From the NCBI RefSeq assembly GCF_947179165.1, contig NC_077242.1:36701097-36765096 (forward strand): 64,000 nt of DNA, in the 5' to 3' direction. The translations under genes and the position numbers were made by a program. A model generated the notes under the pieces. The model saw only the letters and a program-made list of their open reading frames with translations, had not been told where the DNA came from and ran no database searches. Shown here one piece after another: positions 1 through 11,716 of the stretch (positions are counted from its first letter, which is position 1; every line of letters starts with the position of its first letter). The stretch is from Solanum dulcamara (Eukaryota; Streptophyta; Magnoliopsida; Solanales; Solanaceae).

Positions 1-43
1 CCGATCATCGTGTCATGCCTAGGGCCTACCTTGGGTCGTGACA
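1..43 (-). mobile_element. Edge of an LTR running off the left end
   Basis: On the minus strand this begins TGTCACGACCC at position 43 and continues to the window edge. That start matches the TGTCA(C/T)GACC-type LTR ends seen elsewhere here (for example 62888). The transposase reading frame at 44-343 stops being recognisable at this junction, so an LTR probably inserted there. Only one end is visible; type and completeness cannot be told. Confidence 0.5.
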
Positions 44-742
44 CCCTCGAACCATTTCCTTGGAAAGCAAACCTCCCTTCCAACATTTTCAATAACTTGG
101 ACTATGTCGCAAAGAATTAAAAATAACCCTTTAAATCTCTTTACCATTTAGACCCTTTCCATCATGATACAGATTCACACAAAGTGACAAAATGACCTTG
201 TTTGAGATTTTTTTGTGGCTACTGATGGCATGTTCAACACTGTAACTATGATTGCTAATGTATTTGTAGATACAAAATCTGTCCGAACATTTATACTTTC
301 TCACCCGCAACATCCATGCACAAATATAAGAAACACATTTCACCTTTAATTATTTAGTACAACTCTTCACTATATCAAAATCAAAAGACTTCTTTGTCGT
401 TGCTTCAGCTAATAATAGTTTCATTTCACTCTTGCTACTAAATGTTTGATTTATGTAGAAATTAGCTCAATCAGAGAAGGAATGATTGGGTTGTGACCTC
501 AATTCCCACTCTCTCTACATTTCTTCAAAATGTTCGGGGTCTTCCGCATCGACTGAGTGATCTTCTATATCCATTGGATGCTCATACATATTCATTGAAT
601 TATCACCCAAACTCTCATTTGAATGATCATCAAGGCTCTCTTTTAGATGATCACCCAAGCTCTTATTTTCCACCAAATCAGCATCGTCGTTCAATAAATT
701 CGTTGGTTCAATTGGATGCCTCACAATGACATTTATCCTCAA
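44..742 (-). pseudogene. MuDR/MULE-type transposase relic (N-terminal part)
   Basis: The minus strand encodes an acidic, serine/histidine-rich stretch (742-515). It is followed by a segment like the plant MuDR DNA-binding domain: KKSFDFDIVKSC, then a stop, then CVSYICAWMLRVRKYK and SVEHAISSHKKISNK (about 430-180). The frame goes on towards a LLSKEMVRG motif (about 80-50) typical of the linker before the MULE catalytic domain. At least one stop codon (near 344) and frame changes break it. The catalytic DDE region is missing, cut off by the LTR at position 43. Family assignment is from memory of MuDR-like proteins. No terminal inverted repeat was found. Confidence 0.65.
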
Positions 743-1737
743 TATAGGCCTATAAGATCAACAAAAATATCTAGCATGTACAAGATCACATGCCTACCAT
801 TCTTATGAATATGGGATATATTTTCCCCTCCCATTCATTTGATAGCTAATCACCAAGTCACTTGGCTCGCAGGCTAACTAAACGGCCTCAATTACGCTTG
901 CAATCATAATCATATGAACCATTACGATGCAACACAAGGGGAACTATCATCTTACTAAATGATTTTCAGTTCCAGCTTTTGGGAGTCTCCTCCCATACTC
1001 CCATATAATAACCACCACCGATAATAAATTTAGCTACTACCATTATAGACTACACTGATAGATACTAGATTAAGGTAACAGTCTTTAACGAGTCGAGGAC
1101 TAGTATAAAATCCATATAAAGTGCGAATGGACAAGATGGGGTTCAAATCGAGCTCCTAAAATGGAGGAAAGACATCTATACTGCTCCCAAACTACTAAAA
1201 CATATCTAATAACGAGTTATGAGACTGATTGGGTGAGTGATTTTAGAGGGTTCTCAAGCTTCAAAAATGGATAAAAAAAATAGTTTTTGAAGATTTTTCA
1301 AAGAAAATAGGGGTAAAAACGGAAGTAATGAGTAAGATGATGACGATTTCACCTATAAAAAGGAAAATATCACCGAAAAACTCATCGGAATTAACAAAAT
1401 CAGTTGCGAAAATGGGAGGATTTTTGGGTTTGTTCTTGAAGAGTTTTTCTTTTTGTAATTGTTTTTTTAATAAATGGAAAATAAGATTCCATATTTGTTG
1501 GATGTGGGGGGGGGGGGGGGGGGAATGTATTACTAAAGACTTGGGAATTGATTTTGTATATTTTGGAAGTCAAATTGATGATGTCATTATTAGTGTCTAT
1601 TTGCCTAATTTTTCAAAAATTATGTCTAAATATCCAAATAAGTTTTCAAAGTGGCTATTTTGCAAACTCTCCCAAAACTACCCAGGGGTATCTTCTGTCA
1701 AGTTTTTGTTTTAGACTAGGTTTCACATATATGACTT
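743..1737. other. Non-coding stretch with an 18-nt poly-G run
   Basis: No convincing gene. An uninterrupted run of 18 G lies at 1506-1523. The open frame at 1328-1714 has low-complexity composition, is crossed by the G run and resembles no family I know. The AT-rich text may be the untranslated flank of the MULE or of the copia relic that follows. Confidence 0.5.
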
Positions 1738-2616
1738 GAGTCAACTGTAATACGTCTTGGGTGTCAAAAGTTTCTAGAAGCAAGAAAGGATTCTTTTTGT
1801 CTCTGAGAAATTATATTCATACCGTGTTGTTCCGGAAAAAACTAAAAAATGATTCGAAGCCTTGCACTGATCCAATAATTCCTAACGTGCACCTTATGAA
1901 AGATGATAGTGAGCCATTTGATGATCCCGAGATATAGGAGGTTAGTTGGCAAATTAAATTATCTCACCATGATGTCCAGATATTGCTTTCACAATAAGTG
2001 GCATCAGCCAGTTTATGTCTGCACCTATAGTAAAAAGTTATGCTGCTTTTGAACAAATCCAACTACTTAAACGGATCTCCTGGACTTGGCATATTCTATA
2101 TCAACAGTAGACATTCTCACACTGAGTGTTTTGTATATACAAGTTGGGTTGATTCCAAAATTAATAGAAGACCTACTAGTGAGTATTGTGTCTTTGTTGG
2201 TCGAAACTTGATATAATGGAGAAGCAAGTTTTTAATTGAGATCATGTGGATATAATATGTTCTAATCAAAATGGGGTTAATGTTTCCTACTCCAGAAAAT
2301 TTGGTGTGATAATAAAGTTTCTCTCCATATAGCCTCAAATTTAGTGTATCATGAAAGAACCAAACATATTGAGGTTGACTATCATTTTATTCTTGAAAAG
2401 ATTCAAGAAAACTTTATTTACATTGGCTACGTGAGGACAAGTGACCAATTAGTTGATTTGTTCACAAAGGCATTAAATAGAGCTCGAGTTGATTATCATT
2501 GTAACAAGTCAGTCATAATAAACATCTATGCTCCAATCCGAGGGAAAGTTTTATATAATTTGTATTTACTTGGCCAAAGTTCTTTCCTTGTATTTATTAG
2601 TAAACATAATTTCTAG
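1738..2616 (+). pseudogene. Ty1/copia polyprotein relic (RT end to RNase H C-terminus)
   Basis: Read across frames, the plus strand carries the usual late copia pol order. There is an end-of-RT segment (SKKGFFLS, DSEPFDDPE, about 1780-1940), a degraded link to the RNase H region (about 1940-2040), RNase H pieces (SHTECFVYTSWVDSKINRR, about 2105-2165), and the C-terminal block YHERTKHIEVDYHF...DLFTKAL (2344-2475). Several stops and frameshifts are present, for example the TAG at about 1936. The last open piece (2344-2616) ends in the family's usual C-terminus (INIYAP). No LTR or upstream domains are recognisable, so this is an old truncated copy. Confidence 0.75.
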
Positions 2617-3980
2617 GGAATATTCATAATAATATGTATAAAATTGAATGCTTTGAGTAAATGGTAAGAAGTTCTTCTCCAAATCTCTTTGGATTACAAT
2701 TGGAAATCTAATGAGCCTGTAATAGAATACATATATAAACATGTGCCACTTCTATAAGTATCTAATGCATAGAGCTTGAGTGGAAATGAAATACACATAT
2801 TTTAAGGAGTATTTATGGTGACATTAACAAATATGATAGAAGTGAGAAGCACTAAATGGTGAAGCATTATTTGAATCAGATAAAATAAATAATAAGTAAA
2901 AAGAACCTCTGTAACAAACGACGATTTGGTTCTGGAAATGTCTCAGATATGGCTGAACACGTGGAGTTGACTCTGGTGGCACGTTCAGTTCCTGACAATA
3001 ATCATACATATATACATTTAACATGATTCCTCCATGCTGTTGAATTGTCCAAATTTAACACTCAATAGAAATGACAAATATATATCCATGATGTCAGAAA
3101 GAAGGCTACAAATAAATTATCAACACTCTTCCAACCCAACAATCAATCTAGGATAAAGTTATCAAGAAATTAAAGATAATAAAAGTGACAATTCGCATTT
3201 ATGTAACTTGTTAGATTTGACCTACCTCGGTGCAATGTTTATGACAAAGTTGGCTACCAGCTTTAACCTTGTCCTATTTGGTTTACAAACTTTATTTATT
3301 TTCTATTATTAAAAAATTAATTTTAATTTTCTCCAATCAGAAAGAATTTTTTAAAGCATGGTAGAAATTTGTTAGTCCACAAATAGCATTAGCATTTCAA
3401 TATTGTAACCTTAAAAGAAGGTTAGTAATAACCATGTATCTTATGGATTCCTTATCCGTATTTTTTTTTATTTAGGACAATATAACATACCTTTTGGGGC
3501 TTACAGAGTTTAGTAATTAATATATTATGATCATAAAACAACTAAAATGAAAAGACATCAAAAACATGTGCAGACATTAAGTAATTCAATTTGAATTATT
3601 TTATTAAAAAGAAGAAAACAACATAACTATGCAGTGGAAAACAACCTAATTAGTAGACATCTAGCCCCATATATAGAAAGAAGGTTTGTAATAAGATGGA
3701 CCTGCCTCCCAGGAAATTAAAAGTTCTATTCAGAATGATATAGTGACTTATTATGTGATATTCGAGCATTATAAAGTTTTAGTATATAGTATGTTTCATA
3801 AAACAGTAAGAGTACTTTTTGTTGTAAGAAAGACACAACACATGCCCTTTATAAATCTCGAGTAAGATTTCCACCACCTGAAGATATGAACATTTAACAT
3901 GACAATGTCCGTTTTCCACAAGTTCTTCACCTTTTTCTTATTCCATTAATATCATTTGAAGGTTTCGATAGTATAAGCTA
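2617..3980. other. AT-rich stretch, no gene recognised apart from one exon-like island
   Basis: AT-rich DNA with short homopolymer runs. I see no transposon protein, LTR end or RNA gene. The only exception is the exon-like island at 2907-2991, listed separately. The TTTACTTCCT at 3981-3990 just to the right is the left half of the candidate target duplication of the adjoining LINE. Confidence 0.5.
2907..2991 (-). other. Exon-like island of unknown origin (85 nt)
   Basis: On the minus strand an 85-nt stretch of higher GC is bounded by a plausible acceptor (TATTGTCAG before 2991) and donor (AGAG then GTTCTT after 2907). It reads in one frame ELNVPPESTPRVQPY... up to NQIVVCYR and looks like ordinary protein rather than AT-rich noise. 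I do not recognise the protein. It could be a captured exon or an exon of a host gene lying mostly elsewhere. No neighbouring exon was found within about 1 kb. Confidence 0.25.
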
Positions 3981-3990
3981 TTTACTTCCT

Positions 3991-6826
3991 CTTTTTTTTG
4001 CTAAGTAAAACTTTTTATTTACCAAATTAGCAGTAGAAAACTGAAAAAACTGCAGGCATGGATATAAAACTCCATCCTTGCTAAGTTCAGTCACCAACTC
4101 ACCCACCTACTCTATGCATACATATTTAAACTCTGCAGTTTTGTAACTGTTCTAGGAAAATTTCTTCGTCTCCCATGCGTTTCCCGAATGATATGCCTAA
4201 TTAATGCACTAGTAGATTGTTCTTTTTGCTGAAAGATCCTATTGTTATGCTCCATCCATACATGATACACTATGTTTGCCAATGTCTGTTTGTATAAGAG
4301 TGATGTACTACTCTTGCCCTTCATAGTTTTAATAGCCCAATGTACTTCTTCTGTCTAGCTCATTGAAATTCTGCTTACGCCTTGCCATTTTAGCATCTGA
4401 TTCCACACCTCTACAGCATACATGCATTTAAAGGATAAGTAATCCAAATTTTCATCCATCTACTGACATAAACTGCACAAGGAAGGATGTGTGACACCCC
4501 ATTTAGCCAATTTGTCTTTAATCGCAAGTCTGCCATTCACTACTAGATATAGAATAAATATCTATTTTGGACCTTCCATGTTTGTCCATACCAATGATCT
4601 CCACTGCAGCCTCTCTTTTGTACCCCTCATCTGCAAGTATACTTTCCTAATGTAGTACTTTTCCATGCTTTGTAATTCTTCCTTATTATATCCAGCTTCT
4701 TGGAGATGACACGCAGCCTTTAGAATTATTTGGACTATCCAAGAAGCTTGTTTTACTTGTATGTTCCATATTCCATTCTTCCCATAGTAACTATGAATTC
4801 ATGCTACACATAGCTTGTCTTTTTTCTTGCAGAGGTTCCATATCAACTTCCCAATAGCAGCCTTGTTCCATGTATGTATCAAGGAAATTCAGGCCACCAC
4901 TTGCTTTTGGCCAGCATAATTTATCCTATGCTATCAGAGCCTTCCTTGAGGTTTCCATGTTACCTGTCCACAAGAATCTCCTACAAATTGCTTCCACTGT
5001 CTGAACAATCTTTTTGGGTAGTGCAACAATTTGGGACCAAAATATTTGGATTGCATACAGTACACTCTTAATTAGTTGAGCCCTCCTTGCATATGAGAGA
5101 AATTTAATAGTCCAACTAGTTTTCCTCCCTAGCTTTCTTTCTAGGGGTGGTTTTCATTGCACTATAGACACCTTCTTGGCACTTAGAGGCACTCCCAAGT
5201 ATCTAAATGGGAGCTCACCCTTCACAAATTGAAGTTCCTCCAAGATCTCCTCCTGCATCTGGTGTCTAACTCCTCCAAAGAAGACACTGCTCTTCTCTAG
5301 ATTTGCAATCAATCCTAATGACTTAGAGAATACCTGGAAATATTGATATAAACTCTTCACTTACTTAATATCTCCTGTACAAAACATCAATAAATTATTA
5401 GCAAAGCTCAGTTGTACTATCTTCTGCTTTTTGCATCTAGGATGATAGTGAAAATCAGGATTTGTCTGTAAACTTTTTAAGCTTCTGGTCAGGTAATCCA
5501 TAGCTAATACAAATAAATAAGGGAACATCGGGTCACCTTGCCTTACTCCTCTTCCTGCTTTAAATGGTATTGTACTGTGTCCATTCACCTGAATTGAATA
5601 AGTAACTATTGTGATACACTGCATTATCCATTTTATAACTCTGCTGGGCATCTTGAGTTCCACCAGTACTTGCTCCAGGAATGTCCATTCTAGTAAGTCA
5701 TAAGATTTTTCATGTCTACCTGGACCCTACATCTTTTAGATATTCCCTGTCTTTCATATCCTTTTACAATTTCATGACTCAGTATCATATTATCACTCAA
5801 AGCTCTACCTAGTACAAAAGCAGACTGATTTGGATCCACCAAACTGTCCATAACTAACTTCAATCTAGTAGTGATTACTTTGGATATAACTTTGTATATT
5901 GTTGAAAAATATGAGATTGGTCTAAACTCACCGACTCTGGTTGGATTCTCCACCTTAGGTATTAGAGTTACTGCAGTACAGTTAATAGGCTGATACATCT
6001 CCCCACTTTCAAAAAACTTTTGCATAGCATATGTAATCTCCTCTCCCATTACTGACCATGATCTTTTAAAGAACACAACATTCAGACCATCTTTCCTTGG
6101 AGCTTTTTGGTCACTAATACTTTGTAAAGCTAATTCCACTTCCCTCCTAGTGACTAGAGCTGCTAACTCAATTTGTTGATCTCTACTAAGCATGCGACCT
6201 CTCTTCATGATGTTAATGTCCACACTTGGCAAACAAGAAGCATCCTATCCAAGCAAGTCCTGATAGAACCTAATCACCTCTGTCTCTATAGCTTCTTAAG
6301 AATACACAACAATGCCTTTAACAGTAATGATACTTGTTATAGTATTCTGTGCAATTCTTATTTTCACATGTGCAAAACAATAAACTGTATTAGCATCACC
6401 ATGTTTTAACCATTGCACCCTTGACTTCTGTTTTATAGCTCTCTCCTCTACCAAACTCTACTTCTCCAGTTATTGTCTTAGGTCCCTTTCTTGTTCCCTA
6501 TAACCATCCACCATATGTGATCAATCGTAATAATTTGTATTTGTTTGAGGTGTTCCCTAATATGTTGAATTCTATTATCAACCCCTCTGAATTCAGTGTT
6601 GTTCAATACTTTGAGTTCAGTTTTCACCTTTTTGAGTTTCCATCAGATTGTCTTCATGTCCCCTTTACTGTGTCCTTGCAAAGCTTGCTGCACTAGTTGT
6701 ATAAAATCTGGATGGTTTGCTATACAATTAAAGAACTTGAAAGATCTATTTGCATTGTTACAATAGTGTCCAAAGTTAAACTCAAAGATGTATGATCTAC
6801 TATCCCTAGCCTCAGAATTGTAACCT
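3991..6826 (-). pseudogene. LINE ORF2, 3' part: endonuclease end, reverse transcriptase, zf-RVT region
   Basis: Descending coordinates on the minus strand show the endonuclease tail and linker (6826-6643, ...FKFFNCIANHPDF). The RT follows in pieces at 6232-5690 ([37 protein letters not shown]), 5663-5361 (IQVNGHSTIPFKAGRG, VRQGDP) and 5360-5154 (PFRYLGVPLSAKK). The connection and zinc-ribbon-like C-terminus end near 4112 (ANIVYHVWMEHNNRIFQQKE). A frameshift near 5700 separates the first two RT pieces, and stops separate the rest. The catalytic YADD-like box reads FANN (5394-5405), so both catalytic aspartates are replaced. Product when intact: target-primed reverse transcriptase. This copy is dead. 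Confidence 0.85.
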
Positions 6827-6831
6827 CCATG

Positions 6832-8881
6832 TGTCATGACACGACCTAGGGCTTAGTCGTAACACAGTGATTAGAACCCCAAAGGGTTCCAACCAAGCCT
6901 TTTGTACATATAATAAGCATTCATAAGATAAAACAAAAATGGAAACATCATAAGAGAGTCTAAACTATGAATAGTAAATAAAGAATGTCACATGAAAACA
7001 TAGACTCGAAACATTTGTCCAACTAGATGCCTCTACACATGAGTATGGGTGGGGGCTATGACATATCCCTAGCTCACCCTCAATATGAAACATAACAAAA
7101 AGTCTTTGAAACAATGACCAACTCGATGACTAGTCCCCGATAAATGAGGACTCACCACAAACACTGCCGGATAGAAAAGCTTAACTAGCCACATGGACGA
7201 CTATGATCTTCAACCTCAACCCCTACATTATGAGACAATGTAGGCAAAAAGTATGCATTAGTACATTGGAATGTACTAAGTATGTAGGCAATGCAACGCA
7301 TAGAAAACTATGTTTGTAAAATTGACCATTTTAACTAGCATGATAGGAGAAGTAGTAAAAATTTTAAGTAGTCTTTAAGTAGGATCAATTCATAATAAAC
7401 CATAAGAGTATCATATAAAGTAAAATATAGGATTAGTCATTTAAAACATAAAAAGGACCATACATATGTGGGATAGGAACCATAACCGACAATAAGACCA
7501 TGCGAGCTATAACATGAAATCACAATGTTACCCCTACATCATAGGAATAGGGAATTTAATTACCAAAGTAGACTCTACCCCGCTAGGCGGGTCATGCATA
7601 TGCTATATGTGGATCTACTAGCTAGGCCATGAAGGCAATCCTATGGTGGCACATAGATATGAGACAAGAGACTTTATATAAAGACTCCGTATTTCAATCC
7701 CCTACCTCAAGTCCACATTCGATGATAAGGCAAATCCCACGGAATACATACATAGCATAAAAATTATAATTTTATATGTCATAGTCATTATCATAGGTTT
7801 GAAAATCATAGAGTAGCTCATTTTCATAACATAAGTGCAATGCGGGTATTGCTCTTCCACATTATAAATCATACATACATAGACATAATTCATACTTTGA
7901 AATTCATGATCATAGCTTATACTTGAAATTAGGGTAAAACATGAATGCATGATCAATTGACTTGAAAATTATGAAATTGACTTGAAAACATGCATGATCA
8001 TAAACTTTATATTAGCCCATACATAATTCATATAGATAGTATCATTAGGAAGTATAATTGAAAATACTCATATTTTATATCATGAACCCTAAAGATCAAA
8101 ATAGGAGAATTCATGGAAAAACTCTTCAATGTAATACAATAACCATCAATTTATATCAAAATAGACTCATAATCATAATTTGAGTGATAATTCATGCAAT
8201 AGGAATAGAGATCATAAAATCCATAAAATACCATACTTTAATTTGATAGAAAACCTTGAGAAATTGATTGGGATTTCATGGATGAAAGAATCCATGAATC
8301 AATACCTACATACCTTAAGTGGGAACACCAAATAATTTGAAAGAACTTGAGAGTTTTGATGGACAGATTGAGTGAATTTACTTGAAGTCTTCAATGGAGC
8401 TCTTGAGAGTCTTTTGTAGAGAGAAAAATATTTGAGTAGGTGAATTGTAGAAGAATGAATAGAATTAGAGGTTTAGGTTAATTTATAGAGTTGAATTAGA
8501 TCCTAAAAACGTCTAGGTTAGCTAAAAATATAGGAAAAATCTAAAATGCCCTTCCTCAAAATCCAACTCAGTTAGAAAACCTTTTCTAGGTCCACGATGT
8601 GGACTTGTCCCGGGTCCTCCCTTGAACAAATTCTTAAAGGTTAGGCACTTGAAAATTCGTGTAAAAGTTACCTTTTTGTTTTGTGCAAATTCTTGAAAAT
8701 CTAACTTTTGATCTATGGGTCCTAAAAATCCATCGAAACTATTTTCCTGCAGGTTTTGACTCCCTGATCAATATTCTGAACTCAGATTTTCCAAAGAGAT
8801 TAAGGATAAGGCATTACATAAGCGGCCTAATCCCAAGGCATTCTTAAGGCACTTGTGAGCATTTTTTTGAGGGTTGTTACA
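6832..8881 (-). repeat. 3' LTR of the gypsy element (2050 bp)
   Basis: Begins TGTCATGACACGACC and ends GGGTTGTTACA on the plus strand. It matches 14988-16617 closely over most of its length (compare 7380-8200 with 15530-16350). It holds a perfect 8-bp inverted repeat with a 2-nt spacer at 7260-7277 and a short GAACCC/GGGTTC hairpin at 6874-6889. The 84-codon frame at 7702-7956 recurs in the other LTR only because the LTRs are copies. Confidence 0.9.
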
Positions 8882-8883
8882 AT

Positions 8884-8896
8884 ATCTCCCCTTGGG
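8884..8896 (-). promoter_or_regulatory. Polypurine tract of the gypsy element
   Basis: On the minus strand the bases directly before the 3' LTR read CCCAAGGGGAGAT, a purine-rich tract in the position used to prime plus-strand DNA synthesis. Confidence 0.7.
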
Positions 8897-8924
8897 AACA
8901 TTCGTCCTCGAATGATATTCAACT

Positions 8925-10060
8925 AATATAGGAAGGACATGGAAAAAGGACTAACAACCCAACATGAATATAAGGACACTTTGAACAATGCATAGAATAT
9001 GTAAACTTCATACTTAACATAAGACATAGTCCTTGAGAAAAAATCATTTTCATGAATCATGCATGCATATGAATGAATGCAACTGTAATGTAGGAGTTTA
9101 ATTGATTTGATCATGAACAACTTAGTACATTTAGGCTCGAGTGAAAGGAAAGAGATACGGATAATGCTTCATCATGTCCAATTCCACTTCTCTAGCAGCA
9201 CTCTCTACTTGTTGATTCCTCCATAACACTTTGATGGATACAACGTCTTTATTCCTTAACCTCTGCACTTGCCAGTCTAAAATCTCAATCAGGACATCCT
9301 CATAAGTCAAATTCTCTTCAATACTCACATTCTCTATTGGTACTATAGAATTTGGATCACCCACAAACTTCCTCAATGTTGACACATGAAATATCGGATG
9401 AACCAAAGCCAATTCAAATGGAAAGTCTAACTCATATGAGATTTTGTCAATATACCTTAGGATCCTACACCTTTATAGGAAAATTTATTCCAAGAGTACT
9501 ACCTCTTACTACTCGTATCCAACAAACCTCGAAACCTAATAAAGAAACATACAATGTGTCATACATTCACCCATATGCCATCAACACTATATTCAAGCCT
9601 AGTTCTATAACAACTCTAATACACTCACTTGGAACCCTAACAAGAAGTCATCAATAGCCTACTACAATCATTCACATATCTACAACCACACATTCAAGCC
9701 TACCATTCTAACCATTTTATGGTTCTCTTGAAGTCAACATCACTTAATAATTTTTGTACCTACCCTAGCATCTCTATATCCTCATTAGTATTCATTCCTA
9801 CCAAAGGTCACACCAATATACTCTTACCTATCTATTGCCCACAACAGGGTATCACTTAGATCATCCTCCATATCTGTCACCTCAAATGGACCAAACATAC
9901 CACAATTGTCACAATACGGAACACCCAATCTTCCCCCAATCTTCCCTAACTCATCCATCGAGAGCTATGAACTTTACTCAATATCAATTCTCTTAGTCTA
10001 TCAATATTGGGACACACAACCGACCTTGGTAATGAAATACTCTATCTTCCCCTTATGAGA
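8925..10060 (-). pseudogene. Gypsy integrase relic (N-terminal zinc-binding part and C-terminus)
   Basis: The C-terminal part of a chromovirus-type integrase is open at 9412-9131 (VHPIFHVSTLRKFVGDP, then ILDWQVQRLRNKDV, KVLWRNQQVE). It is preceded in frame by the family's ELDFPFELA motif (to about 9470). Around 10010-9940 the minus strand reads LCVPNIDRLREL...HSSRW, like the segment next to the integrase HHCC domain. The stretch between (about 9930-9475) is scrambled and full of stops, so the catalytic DDE core is not recognisable. Plain untranslated sequence runs from 9130 to the polypurine tract. Confidence 0.75.
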
Positions 10061-10199
10061 GAACTTCTATCTTCTCATCAACTATCAATTTCTCACGCAC
10101 TACCCATCATAATTCCTAACCATCTTAAACAAGAAAAACAACCTCATTAGCATCACTCAAATCTACTCCTAAATACTGAGTCACACAAGGATATTAATC

Positions 10200-10987
10200 A
10201 AAAAGGGCTCTAGCAAGATTTCAGGACATACATCAAATCTTATAGAAAGGTAAGGAGTAGCAAAAGATAATGTGGCACCCGAATCAATTAAAATATAAAC
10301 ATTAAAGTCAAACACCCGCAACTTACCCATAACCACATCGGGAGACTCTCCAATATCTTGCCTAGCTTGAAGTGCATAGAACTTATTGTGGTGCGGGCCT
10401 CTACCTTATTGAGCTTGTCCACCTTGAGTAGCTTGACTTTGAGGACGTCCTTCTCTCCTCCTGCTACAGAATTTGGAGACCTTGTGCCCTATTTTACCAT
10501 ATCCAAAACAAGCACCCATTCCCATCAAACACCTACCCTCATGATTCCTTTTACACTTGGTGCACGTAAGAAGAGTAGTACCACTAGCATTCATATCTCC
10601 ACCTTGTCCCTTAGGGTATGGAACCCTATTCTTATCAAACCTTTGGTAAGAAGTTTGAGGGGAACCTTGACATTGGAATCCTTATCCTTGTTGAAAACGA
10701 CCATTATCCTCACCGTTCTTAGCATTAGAAAATCCGTCTTCAAATCGAGTCCTATTGGACTCCCTCATCTTTCTCTCTTCAAGCTTCTCCCCTTTTATTT
10801 ATTCAGCATAGGTCATAAGCCAAGATATGTTCATTTCTTTCACAAGCATAATGGCTCGGTATTCTCTAACAACTAAGTCGGACACCCCCAAAATGAACTT
10901 ACTTATTTGGGTGCGAGAATCAACTACCAAAGAAGGAGCATACTTAGACAACTTCATGAAGTTGAGGGCATACACCCTCACACTCAT
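10200..10987 (-). pseudogene. Gypsy gag C-terminus, CCHC knuckle and aspartic protease relic
   Basis: From 10987 downward the minus strand gives a gag segment (SKFILGVSDLVVREYRA, 10930-10870), a basic linker and a degenerate zinc knuckle (CFGYGKIGHKVSKFC, about 10510-10470). The protease follows at about 10390-10200, with the catalytic motif IDSGAT (codons at 10274-10285 for DSGA) and KFYALQARQ upstream. Stops and frameshifts occur throughout. Normally RT and RNase H (over 1.5 kb) follow the protease. Here integrase-like sequence appears within about 150 bp, so that block was deleted. The left edge abuts the nested solo LTR, whose target duplication ACTCC is 10988-10992. Confidence 0.8.
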
Positions 10988-11650
10988 ACTCCTGTTATAT
11001 CCCGCATTTTGGTATTTTCAGATAATTTGAGAAAAATCGCGGGAAGTTTAAAACAAGGCCATATTTTATTTTGTTTAGCACACAAGTTGGTTATGAATAT
11101 TATTTATGAACATTAATAGTTTGGAAATATTGGGAAAGGTAAAGGGCAAAAAGGAAAATTCGCTAAGTGGCCTATGGTAATATTGTGGAAGGCTAGGGGT
11201 AAAACGGGAATTTAGCAAAGCGTTCAAGAATGTTCTTGAAGGAACCAAAGTGTACTTGGCAAGATAATAAGTCATCTTTATTTTGAAAGAAAATTCTAGA
11301 AAAATGGAGAAAGGGGTCATAAGAATCCGGAAGGAATTGGAGGCCAAGTAGTGAGTCGTAGGACTCGCCTTACTTGCGTAAGTTATTACCTTGGATATGT
11401 CACATACGTAAGCTAACAGCTTGGAAATCTCACATACTTAAGCTACTTGAGTACGTACCAAGCTTACGTAGCAAGGGTTACATAGGTTCGTAAAAGAAGA
11501 CAAGATTACGAGCCCACGAGGGGGAAAAGAGAGTGACACATGACAGCATGGGAGAGTGCCACGTGGCAGCAGCTGGAGCAAGATGTGGTGGGCCCCACAT
11601 GCCACATGGCAGCCCGTGATTGGAGGAAGGGAGGTGTTGGACCAATGAAG

Positions 11651-11716
11651 GCTTGACATGTGTCACCACTTAGGGCTTGACATGTGTCACCACTTAGGGA
11701 TTGACACATGTCACCC
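11651..11716. repeat. 24-bp tandem repeat inside the solo LTR
   Basis: The unit GCTTGACATGTGTCACCACT plus TAGG occurs at 11651 and 11675. A diverged third copy follows at 11699 (GATTGACACATGTCACCCC). The motif TGACA(C/T)(A/G)TGTCA is itself near-palindromic. The block lies just upstream of the TATA-like sequence, a usual place for LTR enhancer repeats. Confidence 0.85.

Noticed and set aside
1328..1714. 128-codon plus-strand frame
   Set aside because: Runs through an 18-nt poly-G tract, has AT-driven composition and an overlapping alternative frame; no recognisable motif.
7702..7956. 84-codon minus-strand frame repeated almost identically at 15853-16107
   Set aside because: Both lie inside the two LTRs of the same gypsy element, so conservation is due to LTR duplication; composition is AT-rich and no family is recognised.
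10358..10876. 172-codon plus-strand frame
   Set aside because: Antisense to the gag/protease relic that shows clear family motifs on the minus strand.
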